A stretch of 64,000 nt of DNA. It comes from Herbiconiux oxytropis. Its GTDB lineage: Bacteria; Actinomycetota; Actinomycetes; Actinomycetales; Microbacteriaceae. Of this stretch, positions 23,219-32,172 are shown one piece after another (position 1 is the first letter of the stretch; each line of letters begins with the position of its first letter). The position numbers and the translations under genes are program-made. The stretch spans positions 124,001-188,000 of the forward strand of contig NZ_JANLCK010000005.1 in assembly GCF_024979315.1 (NCBI RefSeq), read 5' to 3'. The notes under the pieces are model-generated. The model did no database searches. It had not been told where the DNA came from and was given only the letters and a program-made list of their open reading frames with translations.

Positions 23219-24814
23219 ATGTCCACCACCCCCAAGGCCGGCACGCCCACCGGCTCCACCCCGGCCGTGCCAGGCACTGCTCCTGCATCTGCGAACCCGC
23301 CGGGGCTCGGCGCGAAACAGGTCAACCTGATCTTCGGCGCCCTGCTCGTGGCGATGCTGCTCGCGGCCCTCGACCAGACCATCCTCGGCACCGCGCTCCC
23401 GACCATCGTGGGCGAGCTCGACGGCGTCAACCACATGCTCTGGGTGGCGACCGCCTACATCCTGGCCTCGACCGTCGTGATGCCGGTCTACGGCAAGGTC
23501 GGCGACCTGATCGGCCGCAAGTCGCTGTTCGTCATCGCCCTGTCGATCTTCGTGTTCGGCTCGGTCGTCGGTGGTTTCGCGACCTCGATGGAGTGGCTCA
23601 TCGCCGGGCGGGCCGTGCAGGGCCTCGGCGGCGGCGGGCTCATGATCCTGTCTCAGGCGATCATCGCCGACGTCATCCCCGCCCGCCAGCGCGGCAAGTA
23701 CATGGGCTTCGTGGGCGTGGTGTTCGGGCTCGCCTCGGTGGCCGGTCCCCTGCTCGGCGGACTCTTCACCGATGTGCTGAGCTGGCGCCTCGCGTTCTGG
23801 ATCAACGTGCCGCTCGGCATCGCCGCGATCGTGGCCGCCGTCGTCTTCATCAAGCTCCCGAAGATCGAGAACCTCGTGCGGCCGAAGATCGACGTGGCCG
23901 GCATGGTCACCCTCGCGATCGCCGCGTCAGGTCTCGTGCTCACGGCCTCATGGGGCGGCACGGAGTACGACTGGAACTCCCCCGTCATCATCGGCCTCAT
24001 CGTCGTGACCGTCATCGCCGCCGTCGCCTTCGTGCTGATCGAGCGCCGGAGCGCCGAGCCCGTCATCCCGATGTCGTTGTTCAAGAACCGCAACTTCACA
24101 CTCACCACGCTCGGCGGCCTCGCCATCGGCATCTCGATGTTCGGTGCGCTCGGCTACATGCCCACGTTCCTGCAGATCGTCAACAGCGTGAACGCCACCG
24201 AGTCCGGCTTCATGCTCCTCCCGATGCTCGCGGGCCTCATGATCACCGGCATCGGCGGCGGCTTCCTGATCTCCAAGACGGGTCGTTACAAGTGGATGCC
24301 GATCGCCGGGACGATCGTGGTGGCAGGTGCCCTCGTGCTCTTCTCCACGATGCGCGCCGACACGCCGCTCTGGCTCATCCTCGGCTACCTCACCGTGCTC
24401 GGCCTCGGCATCGGACTGGCGATGCAGGTGCTCGTGCTGATCGTGCAGAACTCGGTGCCGCACAGCATGGTGGGCACCGCGACCGCGGGCAACAACTTCT
24501 TCCGCGAGATCGGGGCCTCGCTCGGCTCGGCCATCGTGGGCTCGCTCTTCGTGGCTCGGCTCACCGATCAGCTGAGATCGCTCGGCGGCTCCGCGGGTGC
24601 GGGCGGCGCGGTGCCCACCGACACCAACGCGCTCACGCCCGCAGCCATCAACGCGCTGCCGCCCGAGGTGCACACGATGATCGTGGAGGCCTACTCCAAC
24701 GCCCTCAGCCCGGTCTACCTCTACCTCGTGCCGCTCATGCTCGTGGCCGCGGTACTGCTGTGCTTCGTGAAGGAGATCCCGCTCGAGACCACTGTGGTGC
24801 AGCAGGAGCACTGA
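23219..24814 (+). CDS. DHA2-family MFS efflux transporter
   Basis: A 531-aa transporter with about 14 membrane helices. A ~35-residue Pro/Thr-rich cytoplasmic N-terminus precedes VNLIFGALLVAMLLAALDQTILGTALPTIV, the DHA2 signature with the conserved Asp in LAALDQTI. Motif A is GKVGDLIGRKSLF, and VQGLGGGGLMILSQAIIADVIPARQRGKYMG is the usual loop of EmrB/QacA-like pumps. The ATG at 23219 follows GAGGAA. It should export drugs or other toxic organic compounds using the proton gradient, under control of the TetR protein encoded upstream. Confidence 0.92.
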   Translation: MSTTPKAGTPTGSTPAVPGTAPASANPPGLGAKQVNLIFGALLVAMLLAALDQTILGTALPTIVGELDGVNHMLWVATAYILASTVVMPVYGKVGDLIGRKSLFVIALSIFVFGSVVGGFATSMEWLIAGRAVQGLGGGGLMILSQAIIADVIPARQRGKYMGFVGVVFGLASVAGPLLGGLFTDVLSWRLAFWINVPLGIAAIVAAVVFIKLPKIENLVRPKIDVAGMVTLAIAASGLVLTASWGGTEYDWNSPVIIGLIVVTVIAAVAFVLIERRSAEPVIPMSLFKNRNFTLTTLGGLAIGISMFGALGYMPTFLQIVNSVNATESGFMLLPMLAGLMITGIGGGFLISKTGRYKWMPIAGTIVVAGALVLFSTMRADTPLWLILGYLTVLGLGIGLAMQVLVLIVQNSVPHSMVGTATAGNNFFREIGASLGSAIVGSLFVARLTDQLRSLGGSAGAGGAVPTDTNALTPAAINALPPEVHTMIVEAYSNALSPVYLYLVPLMLVAAVLLCFVKEIPLETTVVQQEH

Positions 24815-24816
24815 GG

Positions 24817-24841
24817 CGGGAGCCGGTCGCCGGTCTCCGCT
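24817..24841. terminator. Imperfect hairpin between convergent genes
   Basis: GCGGGAGCCGG and CCGGTCTCCGC can pair around a TCG loop with a mispaired centre. It lies in the 33-bp gap between the MFS and TIGR03086 genes. There is no T-tract. Confidence 0.3.
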
Positions 24842-24847
24842 CGTGGT

Positions 24848-25453
24848 TCAGGCGGATGCCCCGCCTGGCGCTGTCCAGAACGGGTCGCGCCCGATGAAGC
24901 CGGCCAGGCGCTGCTCGGTCGTGGCGTCCTCCGGCACGTCGATCCGCGCGCCGTACTGGCCCGACGCTCGGAGCATCTCGTCGATCGGCTCCATGCCGGC
25001 CAGCAGCTGAGCCGCGTAGGCCTCATCGAGCTCCGGGGCCTGGCCGGTCGCGGCGGCGAGGTCCCAGGAGTGCATGAACACGTCGGCCGTGTAGAAGCGG
25101 TCGATCGCCTCGGCCAGCGGGAGGTCGCCCGTGTGCGGGTTGCGGAACATCCGCTCGGCGGTCTGCGGATCGTCGAGCACAGCCTGCACCTGGGCGGCGT
25201 GCACGCGCCAGGATTCGACGGGGTCGTCGTCGACCGACGGGCCGGCGAGCAGCACGATGTCGCTGCCGCCCGCCAGGAAACCGGGGAACCACGTGGTGAG
25301 GTGCCGGACCACGTCACGGGCGGCCCAGCCGTCGACCGGGGCGGGGGCGTCCCAACCGGACGGATCCGCACCGGCGGCGATGGCCTCGAAGGAGCCCGCC
25401 ACGAGGCGGTGCCGGTCGGCGGGTGAGGCCGTGGTCACGTCATCGGATGCCAT
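24848..25453 (-). CDS. TIGR03086-type DinB-fold protein (mycothiol-dependent enzyme family)
   Basis: A 201-aa protein of the maleylpyruvate-isomerase N-terminal/TIGR03086 type. WAARDVVRHLTTWFPGFL carries the first metal-binding His, and FYTADVFMHSWDLAAATGQ holds the second His motif. Family members bind a metal and are thought to use mycothiol as thiol cofactor; the substrate here is unknown. The start at 25453 is supported by a TACGCT -10 and a CTGACA -35 on the minus strand. It is convergent with the efflux gene. Confidence 0.8.
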   Translation of the reverse strand: MASDDVTTASPADRHRLVAGSFEAIAAGADPSGWDAPAPVDGWAARDVVRHLTTWFPGFLAGGSDIVLLAGPSVDDDPVESWRVHAAQVQAVLDDPQTAERMFRNPHTGDLPLAEAIDRFYTADVFMHSWDLAAATGQAPELDEAYAAQLLAGMEPIDEMLRASGQYGARIDVPEDATTEQRLAGFIGRDPFWTAPGGASA

Positions 25454-25459
25454 GCCGAC

Positions 25460-25488
25460 AGCGTAGCCACGACCTCACTCCGTGTCAG
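25460..25488 (-). promoter_or_regulatory. Leaderless promoter with -35 and -10 elements
   Basis: On the minus strand CTGACA (25488-25483), a 17-nt spacer, and TACGCT (25465-25460) end 6 nt before the ATG at 25453. This is the clearest full promoter of the leaderless type in the window. Confidence 0.5.
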
Positions 25489-26777
25489 GCCCGTGCGGCG
25501 ACCTCGCGCGGCAGGCGCTCGAACAGTCGGTCGAACACCGCGTGCCGGTCGAACTGCAGGGCGTACTCCCTGGCCTCCTCGGCCCACCGAGCACGCTCGT
25601 CGGGCGACGTCTCGAGGACCGCGCGGTCGATCGCAGCCGCCACGGCATCCGGGTCGTTCACCGGCACCACGATCGCGTGGTCGCCGATGGCCTCGCCGAT
25701 GCCGCCCGTGAGCGTCGTGATGACGGGCCCGCCCCCCGCGAGCATCTTCTCGGCGAGCGCGATGCCGAAGGTCTCCACGAACTCGGGGCGCGGCTTCGAG
25801 AGCAGCACGAACGCGGCGCAGCCCGCCATGAGGAAGGGCTTCTCGGCGTCGCCTACGTCGTCGAGGAAGCGGATGCGGTGCGCGAGCGGCGACGCGGCGG
25901 CGAGCTCCTGCAGCGCAGCCGCCTGCGGGCCTCGGCCCGCGATCATCAGCGGCAGCTCCGTCTCCCGCCCCACTCGGCTGCGCTCGAAACCGTGGATGAG
26001 GTCGTCGACCCCCTTCGCATCCGTGAGCCGGGAGAGGAAGAGGAGATAGCCGTCGCGCTCGAGCCCCCGCGCGGCGAGCAGGCGCTCCGTCTCGGTGTCG
26101 TCGAGCCCGAGGTACTGGGCCGCGTCGATGGCGGGATACGAGATGCGGATGCGCTCGCGGCACTGCGCGGCGAAGCGCGTGCCGTGCTGGTCGTCGACCC
26201 GCTGCGCCTCCTCGATGATGAGGTCGCGGGTGTACTCCGAGACGGCCACGCAGTGGTCCTGGCTGAGGTAGCTCGAGAGGATGTGGGCCGCGGCGCCCAG
26301 GCGGCCCTCCTCGACGGCGGTGCGCACGACGTTGGTGACGTCGGAGCCGACGGCCTCGGCGATGGTCGTGACGTTCACGGGCAGTCCGGTGCCCTGGGCG
26401 GCGCGCACGGCGTCGGACACCGCGAGGGTGTGCGGGCTGAGGTAGAGCGAGAGGGCCACGGTGGGCACGCCATCGGTGAAGAGCTCCACGAGCCGGCCCG
26501 TGATGCCGGCGACGTAGCGGCCGTCGGGCACCTTGTAGTCACCCACGGGCGCCGGGCGCTCCACGATGATGCCCGGGCTGTAGGGCAGCACCGAGTCGGC
26601 GGGCTTCAGCGGGAGCCCCGCGGCCTCGAGGCGCTCGAGCGGCCAGGTGACGATGCGCACCTCGTCGAAGCCGCGCACGAGGGCGGTCTCGGCGAGGTTG
26701 CGGCCCTCCACGGAGTGGCCGCAGATGACGGGATCGGCGCGGTTGATGATGACGAGGCGCTTGCGGATCGAGTTCAC
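25485..26777 (-). CDS. GT4-type glycosyltransferase
   Basis: A 430-aa GT-B glycosyltransferase. N-terminal KRLVIINRADPVICGHSVEGRNLAETAL is a sugar-acceptor domain start, YLLFLSRLTDAKGVDDLIHGFE and LPLMIAGRGPQ belong to the nucleotide-sugar domain, and EFVETFGIALAEKMLAGG gives the E-x7-E motif (~330-350). The GTG start at 26777 overlaps the stop of the GH92 gene (GTGA) and has AAGGAG 8 nt upstream. Coupling to a mannosidase suggests both handle the same glycan or glycoconjugate. No membrane segment is seen, so it is probably cytoplasmic. Donor and acceptor are unknown. Confidence 0.85.
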   Translation of the reverse strand: MNSIRKRLVIINRADPVICGHSVEGRNLAETALVRGFDEVRIVTWPLERLEAAGLPLKPADSVLPYSPGIIVERPAPVGDYKVPDGRYVAGITGRLVELFTDGVPTVALSLYLSPHTLAVSDAVRAAQGTGLPVNVTTIAEAVGSDVTNVVRTAVEEGRLGAAAHILSSYLSQDHCVAVSEYTRDLIIEEAQRVDDQHGTRFAAQCRERIRISYPAIDAAQYLGLDDTETERLLAARGLERDGYLLFLSRLTDAKGVDDLIHGFERSRVGRETELPLMIAGRGPQAAALQELAAASPLAHRIRFLDDVGDAEKPFLMAGCAAFVLLSKPRPEFVETFGIALAEKMLAGGGPVITTLTGGIGEAIGDHAIVVPVNDPDAVAAAIDRAVLETSPDERARWAEEAREYALQFDRHAVFDRLFERLPREVAARA

Positions 26778-29155
26778 AGGGTGTCTCCTTCGCTCGGAGG
26801 CGTGCGGGGGTGGTCGTCGGGCTCCGGATCGGGCACGGCCGTGGTGGGCGAGGCCGCGTCGGTGACGATGACATCCTGTTCGTCGACGAGCTCGGGCTCG
26901 GGGGCCGCGGCCTCCGGATGCGCCGTGAGCATCTCGTCGCCGGCCGGGAACGGGGTGGCACCGGTGGGTCGGCTCGAGGGCGGCACCTCGACCGTCCCCC
27001 ACGCGCTCGGCCGGGGACCGAGCTCGAGCACGAGCTCGCCTCCGGCGTGCAGCTCGGTGCCGTGGATCCAGGTGCGCTCGAGCGGTTCGCCGTTCAGCCA
27101 CGCAGCCTGCACGTACTGCGCGGGGCCGCCCGCGACCGGTTCGACGAAGCCGCGGGTGCGCATCCGGAACTCGCCGCCGGCGACCGCGATGCGCGACTCG
27201 GCGAAGGAGGGGGCGTTGACGAGCACGATGCTCTGCCCGGCCACGGGGAAGAGGCCGAGCGAGGCCCAGACGTACCAGGAGCTCAGCCCGCCCGAGTCGT
27301 CGTTGCCCGGCAGGCCGCCGCGGCCCACGCCGAACTGCTGCAGCACGATGTCGTGCACCACCTCGGCCGTGCGGTCCGGGCGGCCGGCGTAGTGGTAGGC
27401 CCAGGGCGCCTCCATGTCGGGCTCGTTGTTGAGCCCCTCGAAGCGCCCGAGGGCGTAGCCGGCCGCGAGCTCGTCGGCGGGCGGCTTGTTGCCCGGCTGC
27501 ACCACGGCATCCGCCCCGTAGCCGAAGAAGGCGTCGAGCTGGGCGACGAAGCGCTCACGCCCGCCGCTCACCGCGATGCGGCCGGCCATGTCGTGCTGCA
27601 GCCGGAACGAGTAGTTGTAGCGACTGCCCTCGTAGTACGTGCTGTCTTTGAGGAGGCCGGACTCGGGGTCGTAGGCGTTGACCCAGCGCTCGGCGAGCTC
27701 CTCGAACTGGGCGGCGAGCGCCCGGTCGCCCACGTGGCGGGCGACCTTGGCGGTGCACCAGTAGCCGAACGCGATGTCGAGGGTGTGGCTGATCGGATGC
27801 GCCTCGCCGCGCAGCAGGTACTCCTCGCCGTAGGTGCGGCGGAGGTCGTCGCTCATGTGCACGAGCGCCCAGTCCCAGTCGATGCCCTCCACGCCGAGCT
27901 GGCAGAGGTCGGCGAGGAACGTGTGGGCGAGGGCGCTCGCCTGCCGCGAGAAGCGATCGCCGCCGCGGGCGAGGCGGTAGCCGATCGGGAAGTTGCCCTC
28001 CTCCTCGCAGATGGTCAGCAGCGCGTTCGCGAGCTCGACGGCCTTCTCGGGCTGCACGGCCGTGAGGAGCGGCAGCTGGGTGCGGTAGATGTCCCACATC
28101 GTGGCGATGTCGAAGGCGAACGGGCCCTCGCTCGGCCAGAACGGGCTCTCCGACTCCGCGAAACTCGGCTTGATGAGCGAGTGGTAGAGCGCCGTGCGGA
28201 ACACCGTGCGGCGCTCGGGCGACGGGGTGTCGACGGCGATGGTCTTGAGCTGCTTGCGCCAGGTCTTCTGGGTGCGCTGGCGTCGTGCCTCGAAGCGGGC
28301 GGGGCCGGGGCCGCAGTCCTGACGGAGGTTCTGCTCGGCCTGCCGGGCCCCGCGCAGTGAGAAGCCGATGCGGAGCTCGATGGTCTGGCCGGCCTCGCTC
28401 GGTCCCGCCCACATGAGGCCGAAGGGGCGGAGGGTGGTGGGGCGGATGTGGTCGAAGTCGAGCCGGGTGCCGCCGGGCATGAGGCGCCGGTCGTACCACA
28501 GCATCTGCCGCCACTGTGGGGTGTCGCACTCGACGTGCACGGCGATCGGGGCGCCCTCCGCCACGATCTCCCCGCGGGCCACGCCGGGCTCGACCGTCTC
28601 GAGGTGGGCCCGCAGCGGGATGGTGGAGCCGTAGGGGATGCCGAGGCCCCCCATCGAGAAGTCGATCACGATGCGGGCGTTCGAGTGCTTCGGGAAGGTG
28701 TACCGGTGCACGGCGCTCTTCGGGCCCACCGTGATCTCGGCGCGTACGCCCGAGTCGAGGGTGGCGGCGTAGTAGCCGGGCTCGGCGCTCTCGTCCGAGA
28801 GGTCCCAGGTGCGGCCGAGCACGTCGAGCGGCTCGATCATGGGGGTGACCCTGAAGTAGTTGTAGTACTTGCGGATGGCTCCCGTGCCCGATTGCTGGAA
28901 GTGCGTGAAGCCGCTCGCGAGCTGCCGGTCGTGGATGGTGCTCGGGATGCCCTCGAGGCTGAGGTCGTAGCGGCCGTAGCCGGTGGGGTAGGCGCCCGAG
29001 TAGGAACAGGCCGAGACCATGCCGAGGGGGTAGGTGGCGCCGGGGTGGGTGTTGCCGATCTGGGGCTTCGGCCACCACCAGGTGGCGGCGAGGCCGGACT
29101 GCGGCGGGAGGGCCGTGACATCGGTGCCGATGAAGGGGTCGACCTCGTCGATCAT
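26774..29155 (-). CDS. GH92 alpha-mannosidase-like glycoside hydrolase
   Basis: A 793-aa protein that opens VDPFIGTDV, the usual start of GH92 enzymes, with GNTHPGATYPLGMVSACSYSG, HFQQSGTGA and, near residues 620-640, VVQPGNKPPADE and FEGLNNEPDMEAPWAYHYAGRPD, which carry acidic catalytic residues. GH92 enzymes are calcium-dependent inverting alpha-mannosidases. No signal peptide is visible from the ATG at 29155 (AAGGAG upstream), unlike most GH92 proteins, so it may act in the cytoplasm on imported mannosides. A ~50-residue acidic C-terminal tail is extra. The gene overlaps the glycosyltransferase gene. Confidence 0.88.
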   Translation of the reverse strand: MIDEVDPFIGTDVTALPPQSGLAATWWWPKPQIGNTHPGATYPLGMVSACSYSGAYPTGYGRYDLSLEGIPSTIHDRQLASGFTHFQQSGTGAIRKYYNYFRVTPMIEPLDVLGRTWDLSDESAEPGYYAATLDSGVRAEITVGPKSAVHRYTFPKHSNARIVIDFSMGGLGIPYGSTIPLRAHLETVEPGVARGEIVAEGAPIAVHVECDTPQWRQMLWYDRRLMPGGTRLDFDHIRPTTLRPFGLMWAGPSEAGQTIELRIGFSLRGARQAEQNLRQDCGPGPARFEARRQRTQKTWRKQLKTIAVDTPSPERRTVFRTALYHSLIKPSFAESESPFWPSEGPFAFDIATMWDIYRTQLPLLTAVQPEKAVELANALLTICEEEGNFPIGYRLARGGDRFSRQASALAHTFLADLCQLGVEGIDWDWALVHMSDDLRRTYGEEYLLRGEAHPISHTLDIAFGYWCTAKVARHVGDRALAAQFEELAERWVNAYDPESGLLKDSTYYEGSRYNYSFRLQHDMAGRIAVSGGRERFVAQLDAFFGYGADAVVQPGNKPPADELAAGYALGRFEGLNNEPDMEAPWAYHYAGRPDRTAEVVHDIVLQQFGVGRGGLPGNDDSGGLSSWYVWASLGLFPVAGQSIVLVNAPSFAESRIAVAGGEFRMRTRGFVEPVAGGPAQYVQAAWLNGEPLERTWIHGTELHAGGELVLELGPRPSAWGTVEVPPSSRPTGATPFPAGDEMLTAHPEAAAPEPELVDEQDVIVTDAASPTTAVPDPEPDDHPRTPPSEGDTL

Positions 29156-29323
29156 GCGGGGACTCCTTCCCTTGTGGGCTGCGGCGTGACGGCGGTCGGT
29201 GCCGGCGTCGCTGTGGCTGTCGTCGTCGCTGGAGAGTACGCACGGCCGGGTGCGCACGGGTGAACGCGGGGTGAATGGCGGGGGCGGGGCTGCATGCTTC
29301 TCCTCGGTTCGGGTGGGTGTCGA

Positions 29324-29896
29324 CTACGGGGGCGGGGCGGTGAGCAGGTCGGCGCGCTCGGCGAGGTAGGACTCGAGCGGGGCGAAGGCGGTGCTGCCGG
29401 GCTGGAGGTTCCAGCGCACGAGCACCGTGCCGTCGGCGGCGAGGGCGAGGAGGTGGGCGGCGGGTGTGTTCGTGGCAGGGCCAGGCTTCGTCGGGTCCGT
29501 GCTCCGGATGCTCGCCGCATCCGTCGCGACCGGGGTCGTGTCGAAGTTGACGGTGTCGCCCTCGGCGAACTTGGCCTGGAAGGCGGCGCGCCGGTGATCG
29601 CGCCGGATCTCGGCGCGCTCGGACTGGTTCGTGACGCGTCCGGGGTCGACGGCGCGCGTGACGGTGCCGATCGTATGGAGCCCGCCGCTCTCGTCCAGCA
29701 GCAGCACGCCGAGCCGCCACACCCGCCCCTTGGCGACCATCACGGGCCCCCGGGCGATGCCGAGGATCGGCTTCCGCGCCCGGTACTCGGCGAGCGCCTC
29801 GGTGCGGGCGCCGGATGCCCGGAGCTTCCGCACGGCGCCCTCGAGGATCGCCCGCACCCGCTCCTCGAGAGCCGCGTCGCCCATCCCGCCGTCCAT
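29324..29896 (-). CDS. Hypothetical protein, actinobacterial family
   Basis: A 190-aa cytoplasmic protein: an N-terminal helix (DAALEERVRAILEGAVRKLRASG), then RGPVMVAKGRVWRLGVLLLDESGGLHTIGTVTRA, a beta-rich middle, and AAHLLALAADGTVLVRWNLQPGSTAFAPLESYLAERADLL. Related proteins are frequent in Microbacteriaceae, where some are called glutaminase with no evidence I can see. A TAGCGT -10 box 6 nt before the ATG supports this start. It lies between the GH92 gene and two small membrane-protein genes on the same strand but has its own promoter. Confidence 0.6.
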   Translation of the reverse strand: MDGGMGDAALEERVRAILEGAVRKLRASGARTEALAEYRARKPILGIARGPVMVAKGRVWRLGVLLLDESGGLHTIGTVTRAVDPGRVTNQSERAEIRRDHRRAAFQAKFAEGDTVNFDTTPVATDAASIRSTDPTKPGPATNTPAAHLLALAADGTVLVRWNLQPGSTAFAPLESYLAERADLLTAPPP

Positions 29897-29902
29897 ACCC
29901 AG

Positions 29903-29908
29903 ACGCTA
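29903..29908 (-). promoter_or_regulatory. Leaderless-type -10 element (TAGCGT)
   Basis: The element lies 6 nt before the ATG at 29896 on the minus strand. No ribosome site is seen. Confidence 0.45.
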
Positions 29909-29931
29909 CCCGCCCGCGTATGTCGCCCGTG

Positions 29932-30414
29932 TTACGAGTTGCCCGCCCGCCGCGACGCGGCGTCGAGCGCCGAGACCTTCGCCGGCATGAACCAGAGGAT
30001 GAGGACGAGGCCCCCCGCCGCTCCTGCTCCCGCCCAGATCCCCAAGGGGGAGGCCTCGAGCAGGTCGACCCCCGATCCGACGAAGACGACCAGGGTGGAG
30101 GTGGTGGTGACAAGCCCACCCACGATGGCGGTCACCATGATCCGCGCGCGCACGAGGAGCATCAGGGCCGTGACCACGGCGACGAGACTGCCGACGACCA
30201 GCCCTATGGCCGCTCCCGCCGCCCCGCCGATGATCGTGCCGAGAGCGACGAAGCCCTCGGGTGAGGAGAGCAGGAGGGACGGTGACGAGAAGACGCTGGC
30301 GACCCCGAACTCGATACCGATGATCGCGCCCAGCACCGCGCCACCGGGGACCGCGAGAAAGGGGGTGAAGCCCGGGATGGGGCGAGCGCCCGACAGAGCG
30401 AGGCGCTGTGTCAT
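29932..30414 (-). CDS. Small polytopic membrane protein (first of two)
   Basis: A 160-aa protein starting MTQRLALSGARPIPGFTPFL at the ATG at 30414, with GGAG about 13 nt upstream. It has about four membrane helices (AVPGGAVLGAIIGIEFGVA, ALGTIIGGAAGAAIGLVVGSLVAVVTALMLL, IMVTAIVGGLVTTTSTLVVFVG, GIWAGAGAAGGLVLILWFM). The AVPGGAVLG...IIG start and Gly-rich helices match the neighbouring protein at 30497-30967, so the pair is probably duplicated. It lies downstream of, and probably in one operon with, a secreted protein of unknown function. Possible roles include an immunity or export partner of that protein; the sequence does not decide. Confidence 0.6.
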   Translation of the reverse strand: MTQRLALSGARPIPGFTPFLAVPGGAVLGAIIGIEFGVASVFSSPSLLLSSPEGFVALGTIIGGAAGAAIGLVVGSLVAVVTALMLLVRARIMVTAIVGGLVTTTSTLVVFVGSGVDLLEASPLGIWAGAGAAGGLVLILWFMPAKVSALDAASRRAGNS

Positions 30415-30496
30415 CGGTGACTCACTCCATCTGCATCGGGGGGAGCCACGGCAGCGAACCGGGAAGCAGACCAACAGTTCATGTGATGAGAATAGA

Positions 30497-30967
30497 TCAC
30501 TTCTCGAAGAAGCGGCGCCCCCGAACCACTTCGCGTCGGCCCAGCCACGCGAGCAGGGCCACCCCGCCGACCACGCGCGGGGAGCCGCTGAGCGCGAGGA
30601 GGACGGTACGAACGTCGTCTGTCAACCACGTCGTCATCAGACCGACCGTGGCGGCGACGCCGACGATCGAAGTCAGCGGCACCCCGATCCGATCGGGAAC
30701 ACCCGTCGCCCAGCCGAGCACCAATCCTCCCGCGACGATGCAGCCGATGATCGCTCCGAAACCTGCTCCCAGGAAGGAGCCCACGAGAAGAGCGATGACT
30801 GCGATGGCCGGATTTCCCACGCCTCCGTCGATGCTGGGGTCGCTGACGACCGGTACGACGTACGCCTGCAGCACGATCAGGATCGCCGTCGACGCAGCCA
30901 CCACCGCGCCGCCCGGAACGGCGAGCAGCGCGGTGGTCAGCGGCGGTCGGGACATCCGAGCGATCAC
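30497..30967 (-). CDS. Small polytopic membrane protein (second of two)
   Basis: A 156-aa protein with about four helices (LLAVPGGAVVAASTAILIVLQAYVV, AIAVIALLVGSFLGAGFGAIIGCIVAGGLVLG, IVGVAATVGLMTTWL, VVGGVALLAWLG) and a basic C-terminus (RREVVRGRRFFEK). The GTG start at 30967 overlaps the stop of the secreted-protein gene (GTGA), so the two are co-translated. An ATG four codons later is an alternative. It resembles the protein encoded next on the strand. Tight coupling to a secreted protein suggests a shared function. Confidence 0.6.
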   Translation of the reverse strand: MIARMSRPPLTTALLAVPGGAVVAASTAILIVLQAYVVPVVSDPSIDGGVGNPAIAVIALLVGSFLGAGFGAIIGCIVAGGLVLGWATGVPDRIGVPLTSIVGVAATVGLMTTWLTDDVRTVLLALSGSPRVVGGVALLAWLGRREVVRGRRFFEK

Positions 30968-32172
30968 ACGCCTCCGGTTCCCGGTCGAGCGCTGTCAGCC
31001 ACGACCTGCCAATAGCGCAGCCAGGTGGCGCCCGCGATCTGCGAGTTGGCGATGTTGGGGCCAGGCCCGAGGTCGCGCTTGATCATGGCGTGAACATACA
31101 GATGGATGTAGCCGGAAGGATCGTTGTACCACGAGAACGTGATCAGTGAACCCTCCCCGTCGAAGTGGCCGGGTCGGGCGAGGAACTGCATTGCTCCGCC
31201 GTTCGCCGTCTGCACCTTCACCGGTGCCGCCGTGAGTTGACACGAGAACGGGCTGGCATTGAGGGAGATCACCTGATTGTCGACCGGATAACCCCTCGGC
31301 GCCCCGTTGATCGGGAAGTAGCAGTTGAAGCACGTGTGCAGCAGCTGCGAGACCCTGCTCTCGGTGGCCTTCGGGTAGTTGGCTCGCCAACCCGGCTTGT
31401 TGGCCGAGTAGTCGTAGGCGTAGTACCAGGTGGGGTCGAGGAGCACGGGGAAGGTGGTGTCGGCTGCGAGGTCGACGTGCTGGGTGAGGGTGTCGCCGTT
31501 CCAGGTGTAGCGGGTGGGGAGGGAGGCGCCGGTGGCATCTCTGGCCCAGGCGGGCTCGAGGGTGCCGATGTAGGCGTGGGTGGCGTCGGAGAGGAGGGTC
31601 TGGCCGGTGGGGAGCTCGGTGGCGTAGGCGCCGTCGGGCAGGTCGAAGGTGTAGTCGAAGGCGGTGCCTGCGGCCGGTGAGGCGAGGGCAGTGAGGAGGC
31701 GGACCCCGTTCTGCACGGGCTGGATGTAGGCCGCGGCGGTGGCCTCACCCTCCTCGGCGGGCGACGCCAGGTCGAAGGACGTGATGCCGGAGTCGGTGCG
31801 CGGCTGGCCCACGGCTCCGTCGATCGTGAGGGAGACGGCCTGTCCGGCACCCTCGGTCTGCGCGGGCGAGAGGGTGAGCGGGTCGGCGGGCGTGCTCGGC
31901 AGACCGAGTCGGAACGGGTCGATGCCGACCTCGGCTCGCAGTGCTTCGGCCTCGGCCGGCGTGGGCGGGGTGCTGGTCTGGGCGAGCTCGTCCGGCGCGA
32001 GCGCCTGGAGGAGTGCGACCGGGTCGTGGATGTCGAGGGCGGGGCCGGGCATCGGCTCCCCCGCGGCGTAGGAGGCACCGGCCGGGGCGAGGAGCACGGC
32101 GCAGAGCGTCGACGCGACCACGGCCGCGGCGAGGGAGGCGCGCCGCGGCGTGGATCGGCGGGAAGAGGGCAT
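30964..32172 (-). CDS. Secreted protein with Cys-containing C-terminal domain
   Basis: A 402-aa protein. An Arg-rich start and hydrophobic core (AAAVVASTLCAVLLAPAGASYA) form a signal peptide. Residues ~45-270 resemble the beta-rich N-terminal region of actinobacterial secreted repeat or toxin-type proteins (FDYTFDLPDGA, YTWNGDTLTQHVDLAADTTFPVLLDPTWYY). The C-terminal ~130 residues are different: a HTCFNCYF motif, a third Cys in SPFSCQL, and an aromatic-rich beta segment GSLITFSWYNDPSGYIHLYVHAMI. The start at 32172 has AAAGG 8 nt upstream. It is coupled by GTGA overlap to a small membrane protein. The function is unknown; a secreted effector is one possibility. Confidence 0.6.
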   Translation of the reverse strand: MPSSRRSTPRRASLAAAVVASTLCAVLLAPAGASYAAGEPMPGPALDIHDPVALLQALAPDELAQTSTPPTPAEAEALRAEVGIDPFRLGLPSTPADPLTLSPAQTEGAGQAVSLTIDGAVGQPRTDSGITSFDLASPAEEGEATAAAYIQPVQNGVRLLTALASPAAGTAFDYTFDLPDGAYATELPTGQTLLSDATHAYIGTLEPAWARDATGASLPTRYTWNGDTLTQHVDLAADTTFPVLLDPTWYYAYDYSANKPGWRANYPKATESRVSQLLHTCFNCYFPINGAPRGYPVDNQVISLNASPFSCQLTAAPVKVQTANGGAMQFLARPGHFDGEGSLITFSWYNDPSGYIHLYVHAMIKRDLGPGPNIANSQIAGATWLRYWQVVADSARPGTGGV

